Assembly (NCBI GenBank): GCA_947623455.1
Contig: OX392542.1
Location: 9,555,625 to 9,619,624 of the forward strand
Direction: 5' to 3'
DNA length: 64,000 nucleotides
Source of the DNA: Mimachlamys varia
Taxonomy: Eukaryota; Mollusca; Bivalvia; Pectinida; Pectinidae
Shown here piece after piece: positions 11,130 to 22,462 of this stretch; positions within the stretch are counted from its first letter, which is position 1; each line of letters begins with the position of its first letter. The notes beneath the pieces are model-generated. The model worked only from the letters and a program-made list of their open reading frames with translations, did no database searches and had not been told where the DNA came from. The position numbers and the translations under genes are program-made.

Positions 11130-13190
11130 TCCTGCACGACGTAACGGCTACTGTTTATTTCCCGGCACGACGTAACGACGACTGTTTATTTCCCGGCACG
11201 ACATAACGGCTACTGTTTATTTCCCGGCACGACATAACGGCTACTGTTTATTTCCCGGCACGACATAACGGCTACTGTTTATTTCCCGGCACGACGTAAC
11301 GGCTACTGTTTATTTCCCGGCACGACGGAACGGCTACTGTTTATTTCCCGGCACGACATAACGGCTACTGTTTATTTACCGGCACGACATAACGGCTTCT
11401 GTTTATTTCCTGCACGACATCACGGACACTTTTTATTTACCAGCACGACATAACGGCTACTGTTTATTTTCCGAGACATAACGGCTACTGTTCATTTCCT
11501 GGCACGACATAACGGCTACTGTTCATTTCCGGCACGACGGAACGGCGTCTGTTTATTTCCTGGCACGACATAATGGCTACTGTTATTTCCCTGCATGACG
11601 TAACGGCTACTGCTTATTTCTCAGCACGCCGTAACGGCTACTGTTCATTTCTGTAACGGCGTCTGTTTATTTCCTGGCACGACGTAACGGCTACTGTTTA
11701 TTTCCTGGCACGACGTAACGGCTATTGTTTATTTCACGGCACGACGTAACGGCTACTGTTTATTTCCTGGCACGACGTAACGGCTACTGTTTATTTCCTG
11801 GCACGACGTAACGGCTATTGTTTATTTCACGGCACGACGTAACGGCTACTGTTTATTTCCGGGCACGACATAACGGCTACTGTTTATTTCCCGGCACGAC
11901 ATAACGGCTACTGTTTATTTCCTGGCACGACGTAACGGCTACTGTTTATTTCCGGGCACGACATAACGGCTACTGTTTATTTCCTGCACGACATCACGGA
12001 CACTTTTTATTTACCAGCACGACATAACGGCTACTGTTCATTTCCTGGCACGACGTAACGGCTACTGTTCATTTCCGGCACGACGGAACGGCGTCTGTTT
12101 ATTTCCTGGCACGACATAATGGCTACTGTTATTTCCCTACACGACGTAACGGCTACTGCTTATTTCTCAGCACGCCGTAACGGCTACTGTTCATTTCTGT
12201 AACGGCGTCTGTTTATTTCCTGGCACGACGTAACGGCTACTGTTTATTTCCTGGCACGACGTAACGGCTATTGTTTATTTCACGGCACGACGTAACGGCT
12301 ACTGTTTATTTCCTGGCACGACGTAACGGCTACTGTTTATTTCCTGGCACGACGTAACGGCTACTGTTTATTTCCTGGCACGACGTAACGGCTATTGTTT
12401 ATTTCACGGCACGACGTAACGGCTACTGTTTATTTCCGGGCACGACATAACGGCTACTGTTTATTTCCCGGCACGACATAACGGCTACTGTTTATTTCCT
12501 GGCACGACGTAACGGCTACTGTTTATTTCCGGGCACGACATAACGGCTACTGTTTATTTCCTGCACGACATCACGGACACTTTTTATTTACCAGCACGAC
12601 ATAACGGCTACTGTTCATTTCCTGGCACGACGTAACGGCTACTGTTCATTTCCGGCACGACGGAACGGCGTCTGTTTATTTCCTGGCACGACATAATGGC
12701 TACTGTTATTTCCCTACACGACGTAACGGCTACTGCTTATTTCTCAGCACGCCGTAACGGCTACTGTTCATTTCTGTAACGGCGTCTGTTTATTTCCTGG
12801 CACGACGTAACGGCTACTGTTTATTTCCTGGCACGACATAACGGCTATTGTTTATTTCCCGGCATGGCGTAACGGTTACTGTTTATTTCCTGCATGACTC
12901 GACGGAAACTGTTAATTTCCTGCATGACGTAACGGCTACTGTTTATTTCCTGCATGGCATAACGGCTACTGTTTATTTCCCGCATGACGTAACGGCTACT
13001 GTTTATTTCCTGCATGGCATAACGGCTATTGTTTATTTCCAGCACGACATAACGGCTACTGTTTAGTAACTGCATGACGTAACGGCTGCTGCTTATTTCT
13101 CGGCACGACGTAACGGCTACTGTTTATTTCCCGGCACGACATCACGGCTACTGTTTATTTCCCGGCACGACGTAACGGTTACTGTTACGT
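11130..13190. repeat. 31-bp minisatellite with higher-order structure
   Basis: About 65 copies of a 31-bp unit containing ACGTAACGGCTACTGTTTAT plus TTCCYGGCACG. Distinct variant monomers (TGCACGACATCACGGACACT) recur at 11411, 11985 and 12562, and a truncated monomer with GTAACGGCGTCTG recurs in step. This gives a higher-order unit of about 575 bp present roughly three times. The last 400 bp use a TGCATGRC variant. Eroded copies of the same unit appear at 14640-14800. Confidence 0.9.
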
Positions 13191-13419
13191 AAAGGGGAGG
13201 TGGGGGGGAACATGATTATTCATTTGTCACCAGAATTGTATTCATATCGACTGTATACTACGTCTAGTAATAGTTCAATGCTTATATTTACATTTCCGAT
13301 CATTTTAAAATATGCCTGAATCTATATCTTTGGTATATAGTGGGTAAAAGTTCTCCATTTTTCCATGTGTGTTTCTTTACTGGAAAAGTATCATTTAATC
13401 AATATCATTTGAGCTATTG

Positions 13420-13632
13420 ACTCAAAGCCCTTATTCATGTTATCTGAGGCGGAGTGCAAAGTATTGTCGTAACATAGTCCAACATGGCGTCAGAAATGAC
13501 GTCACAATAGTCCGATTTCAATCAGTGTCATCTAAGCGATTGATTCAAAGCCATCATACATGCTATTTGAGGCGGAGTGCAAAGCTTTTATATAACATAG
13601 TTCAACATGGCGTCAGAAATAACGTCATGTGA
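13420..13632. repeat. Two tandem copies of a ~127-bp unit
   Basis: The block with GAGGCGGAGTGCAAAG and CAACATGGCGTCAGAAAT appears at about 13445-13505 and again at 13570-13632, with matching flanks (TTGA(C/T)TCAAAGCC). Small reading frames over it repeat because of the duplication and are not credible genes. Confidence 0.75.
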
Positions 13633-13662
13633 TGTGGATTGCAAATTGTAGTATATCATAGT

Positions 13663-14307
13663 ATTATTGATTGGTTATTTCTGTATTGGCCGAGTTATTG
13701 GTCCAAGGCCTGCTATATTGGCCTGAGGTGAAGCCGAAGGCCAATATAGCAGGCCGAGGACCAATAACTCGGCCAATACAGAAATAACCAATCAATAATG
13801 ACTTTATTAATTAACTCTATGACAAATGAAGAAAATAATTAAGAACACCAAGTGATCAACTAAAACACTTTATTCAGTTCGTCCGTATATCAGGCAAACA
13901 TCTATCATACACATATATTTGTTCCTTTACCTGAATTTGTCTTCCTTCAAGTCGTCATTATCTATGACGTTCACCCGTCTGGAATTATCCTCTGTCCAAT
14001 ATTCATACTCAAGGAGATCAGCAACTAAACTTTTCATCATTTCCTCACCGTTTTTAATGCGCTTTCTTTTCGGCAATGTCGGCCCGTCAATCTTTGAAGA
14101 TTTCACGGCAGGCTGCAGTATGACGTTTATGACATCATTTCCAAACGACGTTTCGCGCCAAATCTTGTATTGGCCGTGTTTTTCTTGTATTGGCCGACTT
14201 TTTCTGTATTGGCCGACTTTTTCCTGTATTGGCCGACTTTTTCATATGTATTGCCCGGGCCGATTTCCCCGTATTTCGGCAATATCATGCTAGTTAATTA
14301 ATAAAGT
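13663..14307. mobile_element. Foldback element with 61-bp hairpin and 16-bp inverted ends
   Basis: 13663-13723 and 13739-13799 are inverted copies of one another (59 of 61 positions pair) around a 15-base loop. Immediately after comes ACTTTATTAATTAACT (13801-13816), whose perfect inverted copy lies at 14292-14307. Near the right end, four tandem copies of a TGTATTGGCCGA word (14163-14235) repeat a motif also present in the hairpin arms. No target-site duplication or transposase was recognised. Confidence 0.65.
13931..14254 (-). CDS. Possible exon inside the foldback element
   Basis: A minus-strand frame is open from a stop near 14255 to a good splice donor (CAG/GTAAAG at 13930). It encodes a basic, NLS-like stretch (LPKRKRIKNGEE) followed by an acidic tail (EYEYWTEDNSRRVNVIDNDD). 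Its left part is made of the GGCCAATACA repeats, so coding is doubtful there. The right part from about 14150 looks more protein-like than chance. Family not recognised. It may be a fragment of the element's own gene. Confidence 0.28.
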
Positions 14308-15935
14308 GCGATATACTACAATTTGGTTTAGTAATGATATATAGGCAAAGGCAACACAGAACGTAAATATTTGTATGTACACTTTCAAATTACTGTATGT
14401 ACGAATGTATAGATATGCATGTAAGTTTGTATGTTAGAACAAGTATATATGTTTGCATAAAAATATGCATGTTGTGCCTTTGACTATGTACATACATTTG
14501 TATGTGTGTTCATGTCCAGATATTGCAATAGACATGTATGTAAATAAAGGAAATTGAGGAGAGAGCTGATATAGGCTATGCCTGTTGCTCAATCCGATTG
14601 TTAAACAATAAAATATATCTGAAACTGAAACTGTAACTCCAGTTGTTTATTTCCATGTCTAAGGCTACTGTTTATCACAAAGACATACATACATGAGCAT
14701 TTGAGAAATCAGGTCCTTGTCCTGTTTATTACTCAGCACGACATTACGTTAATTGTTTACTGTTTATTTCCCGGAAGTGCGTGATGGCTTGATTTATTTT
14801 CTAGACGAGTGCAGCTGTTACAACATTCAGGATGCTGCGTGACCACATTGATAAACGACTGTATGCTATAATGATAAAGAAGCTGTGTGACATATGGTAT
14901 CTGTACAGGTAGGTCAATCAATCATTACGTCACGGTACAGAACACATGTATTCACAAGCCTGTAGAGTAATCCTAGTGTGTTTCTTTTCATGTTATTTAA
15001 TCACCACTTTGACGAGGCGATATGAAAACTAAATGTATATATCACAGGCTCATGTGGCAAGGAGAATAACAATCTGGGTTAAACATGGCGAACTATGAAT
15101 AATTGAAAAATATGCCTAAACAAAACTTTCAAATTTGCTTTTGATGTTATTAATTTTCTAAAACCATATTTGGTTAAATTTCACAAAAATCGACTATCAG
15201 ACACCGAAAAATGTATGCAACTCAGTGGCAGAAATACCTCGACAACGTTACAAACTGGTCAAACATACTAAAGAAAAACAAACCGCTTCAATACATCCCC
15301 TATTTATTTCCCTTTTCTAGAAAGCTATAGAGATCCACACTTTTTTTATCGATTGCAAGCGCGGGGTCGCAACATCTCAGAAAAACCCTCAAATCGACGA
15401 TATCTGGATTGTCTGTGACGGGGAGCAAAACCAAGAATAACGAATTAACTGAGACATCTTACATGTAATACATTGGGTAAGAGAAGTAGGGATGTTACTA
15501 TCAAGAAAGAAATTATCAAGATCGGAAATTCGAAAACACGATTAAAATTTTAAGAAGTTCGATAAGCCTTCAAAATGTATAGCAACTCCCCAGACTGTAT
15601 ACAACTTTCGCGGGAATGTTTTGTTTTCCATTTTGTCTGTTTGTGTATTTTGTACTGGAGGGTCTTTACTTTTGACCTGGTAATGAATTACATCATTATT
15701 ACAAGTATTATCAGGCCGTTTGTTTCATTACCGCACGTTCGTGATAAATGCAGATGGTTTTACCACTTGTCACCATAAATGATGGGCTATAATTTCATTT
15801 ACTGATGCTTGACTACAAAACAGAAACAAGACTGATCGCTGAGCGACATATGGTAAGGGCTGAGTAACTTCTGAACCTTGTAAGTCTGGGATCACGAACT
15901 CGTCTAGTACTTCTGTACACCGCGAGGATACCGTC
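14308..15935. other. Intergenic, mostly unrecognised
   Basis: AT-rich. At 14640-14800 there are degenerate traces of the 31-bp minisatellite unit (GGCTACTGTTTAT, CAGCACGACATTACG, CTGTTTATTTCCCGG). Nothing else could be supported upstream of gene A. Confidence 0.45.
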
Positions 15936-16017
15936 ATGTTACCATTTCTTGCCCTTCTCGTCATCATCGGGACACCAAGAGGGGTGGATTGCTCATGCCT
16001 GGAAGTATCAACAGAAG
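15936..16017 (+). CDS. Gene A exon 1 (signal peptide)
   Basis: The ATG opens a hydrophobic leader. The exon ends GAAG before donor GTACGT, phase 1, as in paralogs B and C. Confidence 0.75.
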
Positions 16018-19000
16018 GTACGTTTTGTTTCTGTTTTATTATTTGGTGATCATAATGACTTCATGTTTTGTTCTAATTCTACTGCATAGTTCGTTGAAGG
16101 CAGATGTGGAGGTATTGCGTGTGGTTATGTATGTTTGTGTTTTTCGTCCTATTGAGGTAGTGCCAGGTTATAGCGCTGGAGGAAAGGAGGAGATTCCTGT
16201 GCATTATGTGTTTACACTAAGTGTTTGGACACTATTGTATATTTTGTAGGCGTGGCCTATTTCGTGAAACTACGAGTATGTATTGACACCTTCTTTGGTT
16301 ATGTGGTGATCCTGTAAATGTATTTGAGTGTGTTATTTTATCTCTATGAGTATTTGTGCTTTGTATTGACTCTTTGTATATTACGAACTTTCCCTTTAAT
16401 GATAGTAACACCCCGGCTGCTTCCCCTAAACCACGACGTTACATGTCGCAGCTGATTCGTTACTCAGGAGCATGGTTTGAATACTATGACTTCCAGGATA
16501 CGGATTTATGATCATTTTAAGGGTCTCGCAGTATGCAATTGCGTTGTGATATGGAGGTCGATGTTTTTTTCTGTCTCGTTAGAGTAACATGTGGTTTGTT
16601 AGCACTCAATGTTTCTCAATATAAGTACAGGTTATAACAAGGATTCGACTTGATGAGTTTTAATGAAACAACAGCAGAATTTGCTTACCTTTTCTAGAAA
16701 ACCTGGGTCAGTATTCATGAAACCATTCTCGTACTCACGCATTGATTCTGTACTCAAATCCTCTTTCTTGTAGCTCACTTAAATCTCACCGCACGATCAA
16801 AAACACAAAATAATAATAAAAAAGGGGGGAAAAACACTGCTTATTAATCTATATCCGAAACAAGAAATTTGCTTAATTATGGGAACGGTTTCGGGAATAC
16901 GGGGCCCTTGGCCTGCATTCATGAAACCGTTCTCATGCTCAAGCATTGATTTTGAGCTGAAATGAGCGGATATAAATTACTTGAAAATTATTTTGCCAAA
17001 TTTGTTAGGGGAAATGAAGAGATTTGAAGCCGACTACTGTTTTCAGTATTTATAAGTGACTTTTTGATCGTCGCGATGATTTAGGTGAGTTATAAGATAG
17101 CTGGCCTGAGCACAGAAACCTTGTTTGAGCATGAAAATAGTCTCATGGCTATGTCTCATGCAGTGATCACTCTGGGGCGAGATTTGGGGATTTTTACGCA
17201 TATTTTTCATGAAAATCTCATTAAAATTTCAAAATAGTATTACTTATAGATAAATCTCATATATATAATTATGGAGAGATAGATAGGATAGTGACAATGA
17301 AAAACAATCACAAAGTACAAAGAAAAGCATCAAAGTTAATTAAGGATTAACTTGAATCTATTTTTTATGTTATGGGGTTAAAACCGGAGGGTATTCTCAT
17401 CATAAACCGCTTCGATGTATAGTTATACGTTATACCTCCATAACATAAAAAATAGATTCAAGTTAATCCTTAATTAACTTTGATGCTTTTCTTTGTACTT
17501 TGTGATTGTTTTTCATTGTCACTATCCTATCTATCTCTCTATAATGATATATATGATGTATGTGTCTTTTTATAATGTTGGGACATTATACATGTATGTA
17601 TCTTTTTATAATGATGGAACATTATACATGTATGTATCTTTTTATAATGATGGAACATTGTACATGTATGTATCTTTTTATAATGATGGAACATTATACA
17701 TGTATGTATCTTTATATAATGATGGAACATTATACATGTATGTATCTTTATATAATGATGGAACATTATACATGTTTGTATCTTTTTATAATGATGGAAC
17801 ATTATACATGTATGTATCTTTTTATAATGATGGAACATTGTACATGTATGTATCTTTTTATAATAATGGAACATTGTACATGTATGTATCTTTTTATAAT
17901 GATGGGACATTATACATGTATGTATCTTTTTATAATGATGGAACATTGTACATGTATGTATCTTTTTATAATAATGGGACATTATACATGTATGTATCTT
18001 TTTTTGATGATGGAACATTATACATGTAAGTATCTTTTTTTAATGATGGAACATTATACACGTATGTATCTTTTTTTGATGATGGAACATTATACATGTA
18101 TGTATCTTTTTATAATGATGGAACATTACACATGTATGTATCTTTTTATAATGATGGAACATTATACATGTATGTATCTTTTTTTGATGATGGAACATTA
18201 TACATGTATGTATCTTTTTTTGATGATGGAACATTGTACATGTATGTATCTTTTTATAATGATGGAACATTATACATGTATGTATCTTTTTATACTGATG
18301 GAACATTATACATGTATGTATCTTTTTATAATGATGGAACATTACACATGTATGTATCTGTTTTTAATGATGGAACATTATACATGTATGTATCTTTTTT
18401 TGATGATGGAACATTATACATGTATGTATCTTTTTATAATGATGGAACATTACACATGTATGTATCTTTTTATAATGATGGAACATTATACATGTATGTA
18501 TCTTTTTTTGATGATGGAACATTATACATGAATGTATCTTTTTATAATGATGGAACATTACACATGTATGTATCTTTTTATAATGATGGAACATTATACA
18601 TGTATGTATCTTTTTATAATGATGGAACATTATACATGTATGTATCTTTTTTTAATGATGGAACATTGTACATGTATGTATCTTTTTTTGATGATGGAAC
18701 ATTATACATGTATGTATCTTTTTATACTGATGGAACATTATACATGTATGTATCTTTTTTAATGATGGAACATTGTACATGTATGTATCTTTTTATACTG
18801 ATGGAACATTATACATGTATGTATCTTTTTATACTGATGGAACATTATACATGTATGTATCTTTTTATAATTATGGAACATTATACATGTATGTATCTTT
18901 TTTTAATGATGGAACATTATACATGTATGTATCTTTTTATACTGATGGAACATTATACATTTATGTATCTTTTTTTAATGATGGAACATTGTACATGTAT

Positions 19001-22000
19001 GTATCTTTTTATAATGATCGGACATGCTACATGTATGTATCTTTTTTTAATGATGGAACATTATACATGTATGTATCTTTTTATACTGATGGAATATTAT
19101 ACATGTATGTATCTTTTTATGCTGATGGAACATTATACATGTATGTATCTTTTTATGCTGATGGAACATTATATATGTATGTATCTTTTTATGCTGATGG
19201 AACATTATACATGTATGTATCTTTTTATGCTGATGGAACATTATATATGTATGTATCTTTTTTTGATGATGGAACATTATACATGTATGTATCTTTTTTT
19301 AATGATGGAACATTATACATGTATGTATCTTTTTTTAATAATTGAACATTATACACGTATGTATCTTTTTATGCTGATGGAACATTATATATGTATGTAT
19401 CTTTTTATGCTGATGGAACATTATACATGTATGTATCTTTTTATGCTGATGGAACATTATATATGTATGTATCTTTTTTTGATGATGGAACATTATACAT
19501 GTATGTATCTTTTTTTAATGATGGAACATTATACATGTATGTATCTTTTTTTAATAATTGAACATTATACACGTATGTATCTTTTTATGCTGATGGAACA
19601 TTATATATGTATGTATCTTTTTATGCTGATGGAACATTATACATGTATGTATCTTTTCATGCTGATGGAACATTATATATGTATGTATCTTTTTTTGATG
19701 ATGGAACATTATACATGTATGTATCTTTTTTTAATGATGGAACATTATACATGTATGTATCTTTTTTTAATAATTGAACATTATACATGTATGTATCTTT
19801 TTATAATAATTGAACATTATACACGTATGTATCTGTTTTATAATGATGGAACATTATATATGTATGTATCTTTTTATACTGACGGAACATTATACACGTA
19901 TGTATCTTTTTTTAATGATGGAACATTACACATGTATGTATCTTTTTATACTGACGGAACATTATACACGTATGTATCTTTTTTAATGATGGAACATTAT
20001 ACATGTATGTATCTTTTTATACTGACGGAACATTATACACGTATGTATCTTTTTTTAATGATGGAACATTATACACGTATGTATCTTTTTTTAATGATGG
20101 AACATTATACATGTATGTATCTTTTTTTAATGATGGAACATTACACATGTATGTATCTTTTTATACTGACGGAACATTATACACGTATGTATCTTTTTTT
20201 AATAATTGAACATTATACACGTATGTATCTGTTTTATAATGATGGAACATTATACACGTATGTATCTGAGCTAATTTTACATGATTGATGCCGACGACGA
20301 TGCAAAAGACGTTTACTTTTCAGGAACACCTCCTTTTTACTTTCTTAAAATATCTAACCTTTGTCTATATGCTACCCTAGTTAACATAAGTTGTATAAAC
20401 TTTTTTCATAATTGTTGTTAAATTAATAAAGTTTAAATATATATGTATTTTCTATATTTCACCCTAGTTTAAACGATTTTAGATTCGATTAACAGTTTTG
20501 TTGATGCTTCCGAATTATCCTTGTTAATACATTATAGCGTAAATATACTTTTTGTCGATGTTTTTTTTATATCTTATTCCTTTCTGATAACTGCGAACGT
20601 ACTTATTTTGTTATAACGCGATTAATTAGTCAACTCGTACTGTGTATTAATTGCTGAAGAAAGCACTAAACAGAAACTACAGGTAACGCAATCCTAATTG
20701 AGCAGGAAAGGTTTCATCGTTTAAAACGTGAAAATAAGATAACATCTAAAATGTGTAAACCTACAGTATTTTGAGTATTTTATACTATATTTGTGAGTGT
20801 TTTAGATACAATTTTGTGTTAAAGTGTTAACCTTTCGGAGGTAAATAACGATTACAATGTAATTAACTCCTATATAATTTTTTAACGTCAGATACAGGAA
20901 AAAATTACTAGTGGTTATATTACAATGCAATAATAATACGTAATATTTTGCAGGCGCCACAGATGGAGGCTGTGTTTTAAACGGTTCCCCACTTCCACTT
21001 GGACAAAAGATAATGAAGTTCCATCCAGTATGTATGTCGTACGAATGTGTCAGGGATAATGTTGTCAAGGAGTGCGGGTAAGATTTGGTTATACATCTGC
21101 AAAACATCTTAATCTAAACAAAAAATACGAATTTATCAAAAATTTTCAAAATGATTGGAAGTTAAACATGTATTTCGAAAAGCAAAAGTCATCGTGAGGC
21201 AGGTGAAGCGTCAACCAGATTAGATATAAACAGATTTGATAGATTTATAATATTGCTATAGGTAGATACAACAATGTAATACCGTCTTCTCTAGATTTCG
21301 CTAACGTATTATCCAGACGGTACGAATGTATCATCCATGCATACAAAATAAACCAGTTGCTTGGGGGTCTGTCAATAAATAATAACTACACTGTATATAT
21401 ATAAGGAGCCGCCCATTACAGAATGTAATTGAAGTCCATTATATTCTATAATGAGCGGATGTTGCTCCTTATATATAGTATATTTTTTTATTTACTGACA
21501 GAAACTCAAGCAACTGTTGTCGCCGTACCTTTCTTTCTTTATTGGCAGTAGGTGTGATGCTGTTGCCCCATAGCCTCCTCTCAAGATTTAAAAAAAAATC
21601 AGTCATATCGCCCCTATTTCGTCTGTATATAACGACGGGAGTTTAAGGCGACGCAATCGTCCTCTTGCGAAACATCCTTACTTCCTGGTAGTAGGTTCGT
21701 AGCTCGCCGTTGAATGCTTTCTAGAAGATCAATATCCTGTTGTTTTGTATGGTGTCCATATGCATTCTCCATACTCTAAATGAGGACAAACTAATGCCAT
21801 ATACTGTAATAGTATGTACATGTATGATAAAGAATATATTGTTTATGTGGTTATCGATTAGATATAATAAACAGAGGATATCTAACAGTGTCTTCAGAAA
21901 TACTAAATATATTTCACGAGTGGGGCTAATATTTTGATAGTTCACGAGTGTAAAGCACGAGTGAAAAATATCAAAATAACAGCAACTGGAGTGAAATTTG

Positions 22001-22462
22001 TTTGTTTATACTGAAAACATGTATACTGTTAGATATTCTGTTAATACAATTTTTATAGCAAAAATCTACAAAGGCAGATTTTGATTTTCCCAAATGAAGT
22101 TTGTAAGCAGTTATTTGATTGGTCAAATCAGAACAAATGATATTTTTCACAAGCGAAAAATATCATATTTCTCACTAGTGAAAAAATACCACTTTTATTG
22201 AATGAATAATTTCCGATGTTTCACTGGTAAACATGTAATAATTATATTTTGTATAGTATTGTCGCACCATGTGTTAAAACCAATATTGATTTGTTATAGA
22301 TTAGGTTATAACGACAAGGACTACCCTCGCCTAGATCCATTGGACTCGCCCGGATTCACGTGTACGGAGACAAAAAATCCGGACTGTTCCACTACCATGG
22401 AATGTGTCAGCGAGACCGTATTTTCTTCTTCAAATGTGGAAACGCCCAAAGGACTATTCTAA
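15936..22462 (+). CDS. Gene A: secreted 8-Cys SVWC-like protein, three exons, 122 aa
   Basis: Exons 15936-16017, 20954-21077 and 22300-22462 join in phases 1 and 2 with GT..AG introns and end in TAA; total 369 bp. The signal peptide MLPFLALLVIIGTPRG is followed by VDCSC. Cleavage after V-D-C would leave eight cysteines, matching B. Cysteines fall at residues 19, 21, 34, 54, 59, 68, 90, 98 and 104, with a FHPVCMSYEC core, KECGLGYND at the second splice joint and TKNPDCSTTMEC near the end. Spacing fits the SVWC-like pattern seen in B and C, without the CC doublet of classical members. Intron 1 (4.9 kb) contains a large inverted repeat and a 36-bp minisatellite; intron 2 contains a foldback MITE. 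The gene converges tail-to-tail with paralog C. A secreted, disulfide-bonded factor is confident; an immune role is only inference. Confidence 0.78.
16415..16500 (+). mobile_element. Short retroelement relic
   Basis: Translates in part as YMSQLIRYSGAWFEYYDF, matching the YMSQLIR...C.EYRDF segment of the retroelement fragments at 28.3, 44.3, 53.6 and 63.1 kb. It is heavily decayed and lies in intron 1 of gene A. Confidence 0.45.
16706..17165. repeat. Direct repeat of a short dispersed sequence
   Basis: ATTCATGAAACCRTTCTCRTRCTCA..GCATTGATT occurs at about 16713 and again at about 16918, 205 bases apart. A TCTCATGGCTATGTCTCATG segment follows near 17140. Probably remnants of a small dispersed element in intron 1 of gene A. 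Confidence 0.5.
17259..17553. mobile_element. Large near-perfect inverted repeat (foldback element)
   Basis: About 115-bp arms (17259-17375 and 17438-17553) are near-exact reverse complements, including GGATAGTGACAATGAAAAAC and its partner, around a 62-base loop. It abuts the first copy of the 36-bp minisatellite. Confidence 0.88.
17556..20272. repeat. 36-bp minisatellite in intron 1 of gene A (about 75 copies)
   Basis: Unit: TACATGTATGTATCTTTTTA plus TAATGATGGAACATTA. Because 36 is a multiple of three, frames stay open for hundreds of codons on both strands, with 12-residue repeats such as MYVSFYNDGTLY on + and MFHHYKKIHTCI on -. A six-unit, 216-bp higher-order repeat occurs about three times between roughly 19110 and 19770. 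The array lies between gene A exons 1 and 2 and shows no protein-like features beyond the repeat. Confidence 0.93.
20284..20340 (+). mobile_element. Degraded retroelement 3' fragment
   Basis: GATGCCGACGACGATGCAAA..GACGTTTACTTTTCAGGAACACC resembles the GAAGACGCTTACTCTTCCGG..ACACCTGGT core of the better copies at 27.7 and 28.6 kb. Assignment is by that core only. Confidence 0.35.
20954..21077 (+). CDS. Gene A exon 2
   Basis: Acceptor TTTTGCAG, 124 bp, donor GTAAGA. Same length and phase as exon 2 of gene C. Holds the C-x19-C-x4-C-x8-C core. Confidence 0.82.
21354..21516. mobile_element. Foldback MITE (CAGTTGCTTG family), copy in intron 2 of gene A
   Basis: Ends CAGTTGCTTGGGGGTCTGTCA and TGACAGAAACTCAAGCAACTG are inverted. 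The centre contains GGAGCCGCCCATTACAGAAT and its inverted partner. The same element recurs once in each TRIM unit. Confidence 0.7.
21932..22195. repeat. Small hairpins in intron 2 of gene A
   Basis: ATTTTGATAGTTCACGAGTG is followed by an inverted partner (CACGAGTGAAAAATATCAAA) about ten bases later. A related inverted pair (ATGATATTTTTCACAAGCG with GAAAAATATCATATTTCTC) follows at 22138. They look like decayed foldback elements. Confidence 0.45.
22300..22462 (+). CDS. Gene A exon 3
   Basis: Acceptor TTGTTATAG, 163 bp to TAA. Holds GYNDKD and the C-x7-C-x5-C motif. AATAAA follows at 22468. Confidence 0.82.

Noticed and set aside
12845..13075. Repeat peptides of 72-76 residues on both strands
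   Set aside because: Chance frames of the 31-bp minisatellite where a few monomers happen to keep frame.
13919..14293. 124-codon frame on + inside the foldback element
   Set aside because: Built partly from TGTATTGGCCGA tandem repeats. The opposite strand has a better case because of its donor site and composition.
7896..20272. CRISPR-like regularly spaced repeats
   Set aside because: Units are head-to-tail with no unique spacers and the surrounding genes are spliced eukaryotic genes, so these are minisatellites.
17493..20288. Long open frames (up to 730 codons) of a 12-residue repeat
   Set aside because: They are produced by a stop-free 36-bp tandem repeat inside intron 1 of gene A, occur on both strands and in more than one frame, and lack any other protein feature.
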